Below, in pieces: positions 50,945 through 63,641 of a stretch of DNA of 64,000 nucleotides; positions within the stretch are counted from its first letter, which is position 1; each line of letters begins with the position of its first letter. Source of the stretch: Centrapalus pauciflorus (lineage: Eukaryota > Streptophyta > Magnoliopsida > Asterales > Asteraceae). Location: positions 142,217-206,216 of the forward strand of contig JAANYP010004442.1 of assembly GCA_020465985.1 (NCBI GenBank), read 5' to 3'. The notes below the pieces were generated by a model. That model did not search any database and was not told the DNA's origin. It saw only the letters and a list, made by a program, of their open reading frames with translations. Made by a program: the position numbers and the translations under genes.

Positions 50945-53900
50945 TCAACTCAAACTCACAGCCTCACCACCTTTCTCGACCGAAATCTTCACTGCATCCA
51001 AGACTAACTGCGTTATTCGACTTACAGTCGGCCATTTTTTCTCAGCCGCCGAACCATCTTTCTTGACACTGTTAACCAACCTCGAGAACTCATTAACCAT
51101 ACGAGCTTCCTGTGGAAGATCGGTCGTAACTGTATGCTGGCTTGGCAAAGGGACCCATCCAGTCACCAACTCAGTGAACGCAGACTCTGTCGCTGTCGAA
51201 AATGAAGCCTGTTTCTCTTCGAAAGGGATGACAAAGTCATTTAAATGCAAACTACCTTTTGTCCCTGAAGCAGATATGGTCATCGTCAGATTTGCGAGAA
51301 ACGAGCAATGGAATGTTGCAACTTTACCGTCTTCCCAGTATAAAGCAGCACCACATGATAGAATAACTCCGACTTTGTTGAATATGCTGCCTGGTAGAGC
51401 CGTAACGTATTTTGGCAGCTGGAAATCATGAGCCCAGAGGATTGCTCGAATGCAGTACCATCCAGCATCTCCAAGCGCGCCTAGAGCATCAAGGTCTGGC
51501 TTCACACGAATATCGTTCTCAAGGAAGTCAGGATCAGCAGCAAAGGTAAAGACTGCATGCATCTACAACGATGTTCAGAAGTTCCCATTTCACATCAGTA
51601 ATCAGTTTATATCAGCAATTTTGAAATAAATACTAAAAACACAAGTACATAAAGGGTAAACTGCATCAAGTAGCATCACTTCATTTTACAATCACCTAAA
51701 TTGTTTTACTGAACTCAAGTTATTAATTATTTACGAAATTTTTTAAAAATTTTGAACCGAAAAAGATGTTAGATCAACCGGTTTCAACATATCCCAACAA
51801 ATTACCGTCTGCGACCAATAGACTGGTGACACACCCTGCCCATTTCGCCATGGTAACAATACCAACAAACCTTTATCACGTACTTGTGTCGTATTCTGAA
51901 CTTGAGAAACACAAAGCTGCGCATGTTTTCAGGTCTGCCCGATATAAACCACTGTCCCTGCTTCTTTCCTCTTGCTTATTTCTCAGCATTCAGCCACACC
52001 CTTTTTCCTCCCATTTTCTCAGCAGTCTTATCAGCAATTCAGTGAATCATCAAAGATAATATTTAAACCACAATACATATTTGTATATTCTCTATAAGCT
52101 CCATCCACCAGCAAAGTAAAAAATGTAAGCAAAATGAATATTACAGATTGATAGATCTTTCTGCCTTTTTTATATTATGTTTTTACATCTCAGATTGAGT
52201 TTCTGTTGTTTCATCCTCGAATCTAATGTTAGATCGTGTTTTCGTTGTTTTGCATCCTCGGAACTAGTTTTTACATTGAGTATTTTTTTTTATTCTCAGC
52301 TTGCTTGATCTTTCTAATCTCTGATTCTAAAATGAAAGAAAAAAAAATACAGATATTGAATTTTCACATATCAGTGATTTTTTCTATTGTTACAATTGAT
52401 ATGAACTAAATGAAGAGAAAAAGATCTCACAAATCTGCAGTTTTGCAGAATGGAGTTTCGATCGGTTAAATATGATCTAAAAATGAAATTGCAAGAACAG
52501 ATGTATTGAGCAGGTCACCAAGATTGATTGTTGCTCTGATACCATGAAATCAATCTAAATCTAATCTAGAGAGGATTGGGAGATAAATCTGAAAGTGTAT
52601 ATGATGAACTATAAGTTGTAAAGAGAAACTGAATTACGTCTCTAGTATTTATAGATCTTAAACGACCAACAAAAGTCAACAAGTCAACTTTACTCTAATA
52701 CAGTAATACTCAACACTCACCAGTGTTTTAATGGTTGCTCGAAATTGTGCTAAGTAGCATATTCTTAATTGTATTGACATACAACCGTAGGAAAATTTTC
52801 TCCTATAGTCTAGACTCTAAACACGATCACATAACTAGTTGGAGCTGTAAGCTAGAGCTTTTGAGAGTAAAACTTTTGTGAAAGGGCTAAAGCTTTTAAT
52901 TTTTACGAAAGTGTTTGGTAAACGTAGCTTTAGTCGGAGCTTATAAGCTTAAATGACATATAAGGACAACAATATTAATTAGCAGATGTAGTTTATAATT
53001 ATTAGGAAGGTCAAAAGGTAATTTTATTCGACCAAAATCTCAAGTTTCTTTTGAAAGCTATTTGAAGAAGCTTCTCGTGGAAAAACTTTTGAGAGATCTC
53101 ATTTCCAAATCATAAGTTCAAGCTCCCATCATCCAAACAGAGATTTTAAGACCGACCTTTCAAAAATCAATAGTCGAAGCTCTTAAACCTTTAAAATTCT
53201 CCTGGCCAAATGTGAAACATGCCCTTTAAGAAAAAGAAACCACCATAATTCTTATCTATGGCATATAGATATGCATGGCCGATTGAGTATTTTCTTGGCC
53301 CGAACAAGATAGAAGAATAATGTCTCTTTAAAAAAAATTTAAAAATTCAACATACTATTTTCTTAAGAGTTAAGGTCGCACAATACCAAATACTTTTCCA
53401 AATGTATCGATATATTACATGAAGTTTTTTTTATCCATATGATACATGTACTTTAGTTTTTCATTTTAACATGACACATGTCTACATACAGCACCGTTGA
53501 AAAACCACAAGCAGCCTTAATTTGTATAAAAGTACGAGCTCCATATGGAAATGTGCTATATTAGAATGGAATGAAATCAAAAGTCCAAGCTCCCATCATA
53601 TATTGACTATCAGAACCATCCCTTCCCTCGGTGGAGATAGATCTAGAACCTTCTCTTCCCTCGGTGGCTTTCATCAACTAACAATGGCAAGAATTGGTTT
53701 AAAATGCACATCTAAACACACCCTAGCATTGAAAATATTCAACTAAAAGACTGAATTACTAAAAAATTACCAGGACCGACAAAGAATTAACAAATTACCG
53801 ATCTTAATTCGCCGAATTTCTCAGGATCGGAGAGAAATTCCTTCATCTTAGCAGTCCTTGGATTGTGCATCCACATGGTCGAATCCATCAATTGCACACC

Positions 53901-54260
53901 ATTAGATTCACATGCCTCGAGAATTTTATCAAACTCAGCAACGTTCAGCGCCACCGGCTTCTCGAGCAGGATGTGTTTCTTCTTCTCTGCGGCAAGCACC
54001 GCCCACTTAATGTGAAGACTAGTAGGTAACGGAACGTACACAGCATCAACGTTAGGATCGTCTAAAACGGCGTCGTAACTCCCGTAGATTTTAGCAGATT
54101 CGGGGAATCCATTGGAAGCAGCGAATTTGGTGGCTTTTTCGAGCGAACGGCTGCCGATGGCGTAAAGAGCGGCATTCGGTGCAAGAGTAATTGCTCTGGA
54201 GACCTTACGGGCGATATCTGCGCAGCCTAATATTCCAAATCGGATTGGGGTTTCCGCCAT
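50945..54260 (-). CDS. Gfo/Idh/MocA-family oxidoreductase, gene 5 (At4g09670-like)
   Basis: Two exons, 54260-53799 (154 codons) and 51562-50945, phase 0; 359 residues. It has RFGILGCADIARKVSRAI, LLEKPVALNVAEFDKILEAC and LGALGDAGWYCIRAILWAHD, so the fold and key residues are intact. It is the most divergent member: exon 2 begins MHAVFTFAADPDF where the others begin VHS, and it ends GGEAVSLS instead of VEVV. The intron is 2.24 kb and carries a Copia-type LTR with primer site and a MITE. The decayed relics at 40.1, 43.2-44.7 and 45.2 kb are copies of this type. The substrate is unknown. Confidence 0.92.
52533..52715 (-). mobile_element. Copia-type LTR with tRNA-Met primer site (truncated)
   Basis: On the minus strand: an LTR of 171 bp (52715-52545) starting TGTTGAGTATTACTG and ending GATTTCA, followed at once by TGGTATCAGAGC (52544-52533), the classic initiator tRNA-Met primer site of Copia elements. 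The second LTR and coding part were not found, so it is a truncated Copia or a small TRIM-like element in the intron of gene 5. Confidence 0.75.
52838..53226. mobile_element. MITE in the intron of gene 5
   Basis: The left part has GGAGCTGTAAGCTAGAGCTT and GTGTTTGGTAAACGTAGCTT; the right part has AAGCTCCCATCATCCAAACA and GGCCAAATGTGAAACATGCC. The AGCTT...GTTTGG words are in inverted order, as in common plant MITEs. The exact ends and the duplication are not clear. Confidence 0.4.
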
Positions 54261-54561
54261 TTTTCTTTGAGCTTAGAAAGTGAATTAGTGGACTACTGAC
54301 TAGTGAGGACTGAGGTGGGGGAAGAACCTGATATGATTGATGATATTGATATCTTCATAAAAAAATTAATTGCATAAAACACCCACCAACTTTCTAACAC
54401 TGTGTTCTTTAACATTAACAAGAGAAAATTTAAAAAAGAAACAGAAAATAAAAAGAAGTATAAAGTAACGTTTGTGTTACACGATTTTGATATACCATGA
54501 TTTAAATGTGACAAAATTTAAAAATATCAGGATTCAAATGTGACAAGATTTGAATCATGTC

Positions 54562-55540
54562 ATGTGTTTGGTTTGCAGGATTTCAAATTTAATTATTTGT
54601 AAAATCTTGTTTATTTGCAAATGTATCAAATGATATGGTAAAGCAAGTAGGGGTAGAAGTAAGGTAATGTATATTAAAAGGTGGTCAATGTGTAGATAGG
54701 TAGGGGTAAAGGTGTGTTGGTGTGGGATGGGTGTGTACAGGTAGATGTGGGTAAGGTAGGATGGGTGGGATACCATGTATATTTGGTGTAGGATTGGTGG
54801 GGGTAAGGTAGGTGGGTAAGTAGAGAATAGTGGAGTGGGTAGGGTTGGTTGAGAAGGGGTAGTATGAGGTAGGTATGTATATGTAGATTTAGGTGAAGTA
54901 AGATGAGTAAGAGTAAGATACGATGTCTCGTTGGGTTGGGGTAAGGATGGGTAGGGTGGATAGGTAGGAATGGTAGGTAAGGGTAAAGTGGGTAAGTACG
55001 GTAGAGCATGGTACGATGGATTAGTGTATTGTGATAGTGTAAATAGTTATTATTGTTTGGTATATGAAGTTAGGATAGGATAGGGTATGGTCGGATGGGA
55101 TGGGGTAGGTGTTGGTAGGGTATGGTAGGATGGGGTGGGTAGGATCGGTAGAGTATAATACAATAGATTGGTGTAGGTAGGTAGTGTTAGATTGTTATCA
55201 TTGTTTGGTATATGTAGTTAGGGTAGAGTAGGGTAGGACCTGATGGGATGGGGTAGGTGTTGGTAGGGTAGGGTAGGATCAATAGGTATAGGTAGGTGGT
55301 GGTTAGGTTGAGGATAAGAATAACATTGTCATTTGGTTATGAAATCGAAATGTAAAGATATGAGATTATGAAATAATAGGGGGTATGGAAGAATTATAAA
55401 ACCTTAAAATAGAGGATTGTGAAATGTTAAAGAAAAATGACATCCCTCCCTTTTTTTTTTTTTTTGCCAAACATGATAAGAGAGAGTTTTCAAATGAAAA
55501 TCTCATCGGTTTCTCTGAAATCTCGCAAACCAAACGCCAC
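54562..55540. mobile_element. Inverted-repeat element with G-rich interior
   Basis: Left end TGTGTTTGGTTTGCAGGATT; right end, on the other strand, GTGGCGTTTGGTTTGCGAGA. The end type (GTTTGGTTTGC) is shared with other MITEs of the window. Between the ends lies a strand-asymmetric minisatellite. The whole is about 980 bp. Confidence 0.6.
54640..55320 (+). repeat. G-rich GGTAGGGTA-type minisatellite
   Basis: About 680 bp of degenerate GGTAGG, GGGTAAGGTAGG and GGATGGGGTAGG words with almost no C on the plus strand. A longer unit of about 150-165 bp (TATTGTTTGGTATATG ... GGGATGGGGTAGGTGTTGG) is repeated at about 55045 and 55200. It resembles degenerate telomere-like G-rich DNA but the period is not the plant TTTAGGG. 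Confidence 0.85.
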
Positions 55541-56580
55541 CTAAAATTATTGTGTTCTTTGAATTTTAAATGATTTAAAAAGAAAAAGAATTAGAAGAAA
55601 AACTTTTTTCTCCGAAAGTGAGAAGCGAGTGGCTCCAAAAGTGAGAAGCCGACTTCTCACAATTTAATCTTTCTTTCTTTCTTTTAAAAGTGGCGTCTAC
55701 ACTTTTAAAAACCTACAGTTTACTTTCTCTTTCTTTTTTTAATATTTTAAAAAAAAGTTCATTCTTTTCCTTTCATCTAAAATTAAAGAACAACGCGTAA
55801 GTCTTTTAACATTTTGGTTTTAGTTAAGGATTTTCTTAGAAAAGTCACCTACATTTTTTCACTTATGTTGTATAAGAGATGAAGTGGAATGGACAGAAAT
55901 TTAAAAAAAAAAAAAATATAGTAGATGAAGTGTGTTCTTTAAAATCTTTTATAATGGAAAAGGGCAGAATAGAAAAGAAATACCCTCAAATTTTAATCAT
56001 CCTGATTTTAGAAAGATTGAAAAGAAATAACTATGAAACATGAATATGTGTTCTTTACTTCTTTTCAAACTTGTTTCTCTTTCCTCTTCTTCTCTCTTCT
56101 TTCTCTTACTTTCTCTCCATTCCTTTCTTTTAATGGGGTTTTAATGGAACAAAGCCTTAAAAATACCTTTAAACACTTTTTCACTTAAAAATATCTTTAA
56201 ACATTTTTTTTCTTTAGAGGTGTGTTTAGTACAGACAATGAAAATGCAGATAAATGATAACAGAAAATGAAATTGCACAGAAAAAGAATTAGTTTAGAGA
56301 ATAAAAATTGATTCGTCTGTTTGGTAAAAGAAATAATTCAGCAGATAAATAATTAAAACGAATAAATAATTCTATTGTTTGGTTGCTATAAACGCAGAAA
56401 AGAAATAAACAAACAAGATTACTAAACACTTTTTTTCCTTTCGAATAAGAAAAGCTATACATGATCTGGTTAATTAAAGTACAAGAAAAGAACTTACATA
56501 TCATCAATATACAATATTGAAGATAAATATATGGGGATGATATTAAGCAATAATGACATATATATAAATGGAATTGCATA
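55541..56580. other. Non-genic AT-rich stretch
   Basis: No gene recognised. Repeated short words about AAGTGAGAAGC near 55615-55650 and polypyrimidine runs near 56085-56130. Confidence 0.5.
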
Positions 56581-56584
56581 AATA

Positions 56585-56664
56585 GAATCGTATGAGAAAT
56601 CAAATATGAATGGAATCGTATGAGAAATCAAATATGAATGGAATCGTATGAGAAATCAAATGTG
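56585..56664. repeat. 28-bp minisatellite, about three units
   Basis: Unit GAATCGTATGAGAAATCAAA plus TATGAATG, starting at 56585, 56613 and 56641. The third unit is partial, with one substitution. Confidence 0.92.
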
Positions 56665-56706
56665 TTATTTTGATTTAATATTTCTCACAAATATTAAAAG
56701 TGTGAA

Positions 56707-56707
<1 letters not shown>

Positions 56708-56780
<73 letters not shown>
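56708..56780. repeat. Palindromic microsatellite (AC)n(AT)n(GT)n
   Basis: About 15 AC units, about 12 AT units, then about 9 GT units. The outer blocks are complementary, so the run can fold as a hairpin or cruciform. Confidence 0.93.
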
Positions 56781-57501
56781 AAAATTTATCTAATAAACGT
56801 AAAACAAACACTTAGAGACGTTTGATGAAAATTTTCAGAAATTTTCACTTGCATTGAACCATAAATAATGATCCTTAAATAATGATGATGTATTACATTG
56901 CAACATTTCTAAATGTGAACACTTTGAAGTTTGAACTATTAACTTTTCAATTTTGACCACAAATTTTATAATTGGAAAGTTGAAAACCATACATGGTGGC
57001 TATGATCATAAAAAAGCTAACTCCCTTAAAATATATCATGACTTGTCCATACATATGATATGATCTTAACAATATGTTCACAACTTATGCAATATGCATC
57101 GTATATGGAAGCGTGGAGGTCATGATATGTACATTAGTAATTTACTATAGTCGTGACAAACTTGTAGTAGAAAGAAAACTGGCTAAATATAAAAGAACAT
57201 AAAAATAAAAAAACAAAGAAAAAACATTGTTATACTAACATGACATTTTCTACTCAAGAACATTTCATGAAGGGTTGATTTAGTGATAATAAATATAAAT
57301 TTGATATCTATTCCAAATTTTATCAGTACTTTACTTTCAAATTGTAATAATATATATAGTTTTGAGTGTTTAACTTTGGGTGTAATACTAACAACTAACT
57401 AGCCTTTCAAAAAATAGTTTTGAGTGTTTGTTTAATCAATATCAATTATTAATATTGGAATTAAGGGGATAAATATTTCATAATTGACTTGAAACTATAA
57501 A

Positions 57502-57861
57502 GGTGCGTTTGGTTCACGAATTTACTAAGATTTACTAGGATTTACATTGTAAAATCTTGTGTTTAGTTTGTTGATTTCAGTAAAGATTTTAATAACTCAG
57601 GTGCCGTTTGGTTTGAAAGATTTAAACAATTCATTTAGGATTTGGATTTAAAAATAATTCATTGTCATGTTTGGATAAAAAATTAAGAGAAAGGATTTAG
57701 CTTATTTAGGATTTCATATTCCCCACTTTTCCACATTTCATAATCTATCCATCCCCTTAAAGATTTCAAAATCCTATCATTTTAAAATCCATCATATTTA
57801 AATTCATGCATTCCAAACGGCACATTAGGATTTCTTTAAAAAATTTACGAACTAAACACCT
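57502..57861. mobile_element. MITE, GTTTGG-type, outer element of a nest
   Basis: Left GGTGCGTTTGGTTCACGAAT; right, on the other strand, GGTGTTTAGTTCGTAAATTT. The interior matches the left half of the insertion at 43512 (AAAATCTTGTGTTTAGTT), interrupted at about 57600 by a second element. Confidence 0.65.
57601..57823. mobile_element. MITE nested in the MITE at 57502
   Basis: 223 bp with inverted ends GTGCCGTTTGG (left) and, on the other strand, GTGCCGTTTGG (right). It interrupts a stretch (AACTCAG | ... | GGATTTCTT) that is continuous in the related copy near 43600. Confidence 0.7.
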
Positions 57862-58103
57862 CCAAGTATATACTAACCGAGTCTTATACCTGACATTCTT
57901 TTCTTTTCTTAACCCACTCGCACTCCTATTGTCACTCTCAGATTGGGCGGATCGAATACTCACCCCACCAAACTAGCGGCTTGGCCAGTTGGCCACCTAT
58001 GCATAAAGCCAGCGGGAACACCTCTCCCAACCAGCGGCCCAGCCCAAAAAACCACCCCACCGGCTTCCTCACCCCTCCTCGACTTTTCATCCCTCTCTCT
58101 TCC

Positions 58104-58104
<1 letters not shown>

Positions 58105-58138
<34 letters not shown>
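58105..58138. repeat. (CT)n microsatellite
   Basis: About 17 CT units at the end of a locally GC-rich patch (57945-58090), whose origin is not clear. Confidence 0.9.
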
Positions 58139-58139
58139 G

Positions 58140-61100
58140 ATTTTAATGGATTAATAATATTGGAATAGAATGATGAGTATTTCCAACGTTTTAAAATGAA
58201 AATGGTGGAGATCGAACACCCCTCACCATCATCATTGTCTTGTTTCTCCTTTTAGCTTTATGTCGCCTTCCATTGTCACGTCAACGGTCACCTCATCTCC
58301 TTGGACAACTGTTGTCACCGTTAATCCTTATTATTTGTATATGTATGCATGATCAAGGTTTTAACTAAACCATAACAGTTTCAAAATTTATTGCCCAAGA
58401 GACGTTGGTTTTAATTTTAATTACCAAAATATGGTACGTCTAATTCTTTTTTAGTTTAAATTATATTATTGATCCATGTGATTTGCTAAAAGTTATGAAC
58501 TTAATTCATAATAGTTATTTTTATTACATTGATGATCTTTATTTTCAAACACTTACACTATTTAAGTTCATACCTTCAATACCGTTGAAGATCCGTTAAG
58601 TGCATATGAAATAACAAGTTAATCATTATTTCCATAATATTTTTCCATTCTTTTTTATTAAAAATATTATTTTATGTATTTGTCATCAAATTGCTTTGTT
58701 TATAGGAATTTGACATTTCTTACAACTCATACATGAATTAAATTTCAACCCAGGAATGAATTACATTCTAACCTATATCCCTCATAACTAATACTAAAAC
58801 TTATCTTCTATTTTCACCATCAAACATATTAATAACTAAAATTCAAATTTCAATTGTTTCAAATTGCATTCCGTGAACCAAAAACCACCTAAAGTAAAAC
58901 ATACATAAAATTATTTTCGCAAGGAGACCCATTGATATTGAAATAATAATACTGCTTTATCAAAGTAAATACCAAGAAAATTAAAAATGGGATGTATATG
59001 CAATATGTTTGTAGGTAAATAGATGGATTTACGTTACCCTCTCTAATTAGTTAAATTTTATAAAACTAAAAAAAATAGCTAAAAGAGAAACAAATTAAAC
59101 TAAACATATATGTTTATCTATTAAGCATGTATTTTAAATTATTTTGACATGTTACTCAACTAAGTTATTTTGACATCTCACCATCACACTTGAGAATTGA
59201 AATAGAATTCCATATGCTAACATCACTTCTATATGTATCCTCGTATGTATACATATATAAGTCATTAGATTTAAATAAAAACCAATTTTTTTAATTGAAA
59301 ATGATATTTTGATCAAAATTGCAATCCTACTAAATTTGCATCTCCCAGTAAAATGCATTTCCGCTCTTACTTTTGTCATTCTCCTCTTTTTTTTAGATTT
59401 AATTTCCTCGCTACTTATACTATATCTTTCCTTTGACAAATATTTCTCTCTCTACATTATTCTCACTGATAACAAAAGCTATATATTCCACATATTATAC
59501 TATACATTATTATAGATTATACATATATGTAATAATGTATATCATGATAACTTTACAAAACTACATAAAAATTCTTTCACATTTTTATTACAAATATAAC
59601 GTTATAAAATACATGTGTAATATACTTTTATTACACATACAATATTATACATTATACATACAATAACCATATATGGTTTAAACCCTAATTACCAATAGAC
59701 TTTTTAGCTTCGAGCTTCAGTTGTAATGAAAACTTTAATAGGAAAATCGATGGTGATGGAAACTTCGACCATTCAAAACTTTTAGATCCTTTAAAAACCT
59801 ATAATATTTTCTTTTTAAAATCTAGAATCAGTAAAATAAAAGATAGAATGTAATATGTGACAGAAGGTAAATATTAGTCGTGTAATATTATGTGTAATAT
59901 GTGACGAAAGCTAAATATTACACGTATTATTCTATGTGTACATATTACACATATAATACGATACATTGTTATACATCATACATTATATAATAAATGTGAC
60001 AGATGGTAAATTCTACACAAAGAAACTATACGTTAATGTGTATCACGATAAATTTACAAACCTACATAAAATTCTCTTACATTTCATTAAACATATAACT
60101 TTACAAACTATATAAAATTCTTACTCACATTACACATAATATATAATGCTAATTTTATAAACTACATGTGCAATATATTTTTGTTACACATATCAGGCCC
60201 GTTCTATCGATTTCAGAGGTAATGTGCTTATGATTACAACATAGACTATTAGATATTTTAAACAGTAAATTAGTCATTTTAAGACTCAAATTTAATAGGT
60301 AAGCAAAAAGTCGTGAACGACAAAAATAATGACTGTGAAAAATTAATATGAATAATACGAATCAAATTAAATTTGACATGAATTCCATTTTAACGCACAT
60401 ATGCACAATGTGTGTGCGTCAAATGTAGAAAATTTTTATGGCCCTGAAATAGGGGACCATGTGCGGTCGAGCCTCCCACACACCCTAAAAGACACCCCTG
60501 ATACATACAATACTATACAATACATATATAATGTCTTTATATATAATACATAGTATTCTATGCATAAAATTAACAGATCTGTTTCGAAAATTAGAAAAAA
60601 AGAACATTCAAAAACCTTTGTGATGAAAATCTTCTAGTAATATACATGCAATATATACTATTATAAATGTAACGGAAACTATATCTATATATATAATATA
60701 TAACTATTTAATATATAATATTTACCAACTACACATGTAATAAATACAAAAAGAATACAGATATAATTACTATACATGTAATAAAAAAACGTTGATATGA
60801 AGCATATATAAACATTATACATATAATACATTATACATTCACATATATGCAAAAGTATGTAAGTGTATGCTCACATCATTTTTCAGGAGTACGAATATGT
60901 GAAATTTACATATTATCTTTATAATGTTAATTAAAACATTTTTATGAAAAAATAATTTAAAATATTTTTTTAATAATGACATCTTCTTGTACACTGCATA
61001 ATGAGTAGTACTCTCTCAAACTATATTCTACACACAGAGGGGGACTAGCGCGGTAGCGTCCTGCGCCCGTATAGTTTAATTAAGACAACATCGTTGTTGC

Positions 61101-61960
61101 CAAACATGTCTTCGTATACGATTGTGATACCTTGGAGGCCATTAATTTTGGTCCGGGTTAGGTTGGTTTTGTATATATTTAAAACGAGTTTTTTATTCTA
61201 ATTAAAACCTATTTAAACGAATAACTTAACAATTTAATTAGTTGTAACATACTAAACTACCAAAAGGGTGGGTAACACAAAGTACTATTAAAGTAATCAC
61301 CACAAATAATTTATTTCATACCGAACAAATTAAAGAGCATTCTAGCAACTCTTCTTTTTTTTTTTTTCTCCCTTAAATATACTCGTGCGTAAATAGGAAC
61401 ATCATGATCAATCACCTACCAATTAATAAACAATGTCAAAATTTAGATTTGCGAGACTTTGTCGTATAAAAAAATGTGCATATTTATACTACATTTTCAC
61501 CAACAAGAACCATGTACTATAAACGTTATCGATATCAATGTATTTTAATTTAATTTTACGAAAAACACATGAAAATTCCTTTAAAAATCTCATAAAACAA
61601 CACAATTCGTAAAAAATTTCAAGTAAAATGACTTTTATGGAAAAAATTTTGATATAGAGACTTAATCGAAAAGTATAAAAACTGCGTTGTTTTTTTTTAT
61701 AATTCTCCCTAAAATATATCTCCATTAAGTGCCGAGAGCATACGTACACGGGACACAATTACACACGTCTTTTTTTGGCAGGAGCAGAAAGAGCATGTTA
61801 GCAGCTTACGTTAGCATGGTTTTAGTTTTTATGATTTTCTTTTAATTATTATTATTCTGCTTCTTGTGTGTTTGTTTCCTTACTGTAAACCTACACGCCC
61901 TCCGTTAATGTTAGAAGAGCAGCACATATAATTCTAACATGAGCGTCCTTTTAAAGGCAT
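58140..61960. other. Non-genic AT-rich stretch
   Basis: About 3.8 kb without a recognisable gene. At 58440-58600 there are words like those of the Mutator-like element at 28695. At 59500-60850 there are many TATTACACAT/TATACATTATAC-type repeats. A possible hAT relic (60197-60500) is too weak to call. Confidence 0.5.
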
Positions 61961-61968
61961 GAACGTAC

Positions 61969-62181
61969 ATGAACTCTTCAAGAGAAAGAATGGAGGTGGT
62001 AGCCATCGGGTGCGCAGTAGGTATATGCGCTATCCTATCACCCGGGTTCATGTTGGTCAAGTCAATATTATCAAGTTTATACGGCTGTCTTACCGGCCGC
62101 CGCCGTGGTGGTGGTCTAAGGCACGAGCCAAGAGGAACTCAAGGTGCAGCCGGTGGCAGACCGCAAATATACTTCAGATGA
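61969..62181 (+). CDS. Possible small membrane protein, 70 residues
   Basis: An open frame of 70 residues, MNSSRERMEVVAIGCAVGIC at the start, with one hydrophobic segment (about residues 9-37: VAIGCAVGICAILSPGFML and following) and then an Arg/Gly-rich tail (GCLTGRRRGGG). A second Met at residue 8 is as likely a start. The local base composition (about 62000-62230) is clearly richer in G+C than the surroundings, which supports coding. I do not recognise the family. An overlapping 106-residue frame (61959-62279) looks less protein-like. Confidence 0.35.
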   Translation: MNSSRERMEVVAIGCAVGICAILSPGFMLVKSILSSLYGCLTGRRRGGGLRHEPRGTQGAAGGRPQIYFR

Positions 62182-62289
62182 AGTTTGACCAACGACCGGT
62201 GTGTAACGCCGTCGTTGATGCTCAGACATGCGGTTGCTCAATTTTGGACTTTTGTTTTATTAATTATATTTTGTTTTAGTTAAGTTTGA

Positions 62290-63230
62290 TATTTTTCCAT
62301 CGATATATTTACACCGTGTCAAAATAAATGTTCATCTTTATAATAGCAGTTACATCTTTGATTATAATATCTAAAATAATTAACTTTTAGAAAGTAATTA
62401 ATAGAACTTGATGTCATCTAAACTGGTCGAATAATCAAATTGGTTGGTTAAATTGGTTTCTTTATGAATAATGTGTTGATTATATTTACGGTTATTTTAT
62501 GGGTTAATTGTCAAAAGAGGATAACCAACTTTAGCTTTTTTCTAGTTTAAGTTACAAATAGGAAAAGGAAAAATCAAACTCTTATTTTTCATCCCAAGGT
62601 AGTTAAATTGATTTGTAAATGGAAAAACATTAATTTTTGCTTTTTAATCATTTAAGTTAACTAACTTTATAATTTTTTATCGTCTAAGACTCTAAGCTAT
62701 CCAAACATTTATTTTTTTTATTTATTTAAACTAATCAATTACCTTAAATGACAAAAAATAATAGTTTGAATTTTTTTTTTTCTGTTACAAACAAATCAAG
62801 TTAACTTAAACAATAAAATAGGTAAAATTGATTACCTCTTTTAACAATTAAACTTTTTCTATCAGGGGTTTTGCTAACAATATAAGTTACCTTAAATAAA
62901 TCTGGTTACCTATATTTTATCAAGTGAGTTGTACAACACAAAGTTTTGACATATACAATAAATTTATATAAATTAACTATCTTACCCTTACTAACACTTT
63001 CATTATCATTGCATTGTACGCCTTAAAACCAAGGATAAATATGTCTTTTTACATGAAATTGTTGTGTATGACAAATTTTTATTGGGTACAAATCATTTCC
63101 GTTGCTATAACTAAATATATAATATAGTCTAGCTATCATAGTTTGTCATGACTAAAAAAATCTGAAAATGGTCGGCTTTCTATAATAGTAAATACAACTG
63201 TTTTCAAGTTAAAAATGCAAACCTCTCCGA
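62290..63230. other. Non-genic AT-rich stretch
   Basis: No gene recognised. It contains repeated AACTAACTTT/ATCAAGTTAACTTAAA-like words that suggest an old inverted-repeat element (about 62500-62900) without clear ends. Confidence 0.45.
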
Positions 63231-63641
63231 AAGATTGAGGTCCAAAATGCCAAGAAGTTGGGTTTGTTCGACGTACATTAATGAATAATGAGCTGAAGAT
63301 GCAAGTAAGAATCAAGTGTCACATAGTTCATGAAATACTTGAGAATAAAGTGACACCAAATTTCATGCACCCTACAAAAATACATAAATTAGAAACCAAA
63401 TATTTGCATTCTTCAAAAATATTAATATAGAAACTATATTTCGAAATCTCTTTTTTCCCTTAATGATGACTGATAGCATATGATTTGCAACCTTACAAGT
63501 GTAATTGGATCTTCATCCGCTCACGATTCTGAACTACTCTACATCCGTATGCCAAAATTTTTTTGAAGATTTCGAAAGACTGATGAATGTTATTGCCAAA
63601 TGGAATGGACCTGCTTGTGTTTACATGTATCGAGTCATTGA

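Noticed and set aside
54674..55009. 111-codon Tyr/Pro/Leu/His-rich minus-strand ORF
   Set aside because: Translation of the C-rich strand of the G-rich minisatellite.
56289..56603. 104-codon minus-strand ORF with hydrophobic segments
   Set aside because: AT-rich, Phe/Ile/Tyr-biased as expected by chance; no domain or splice context.
60197..60500. Possible hAT relic (CAGGCCCG ... CACCCCTG)
   Set aside because: Ends are only weakly inverted and the 8-bp flanks do not match.
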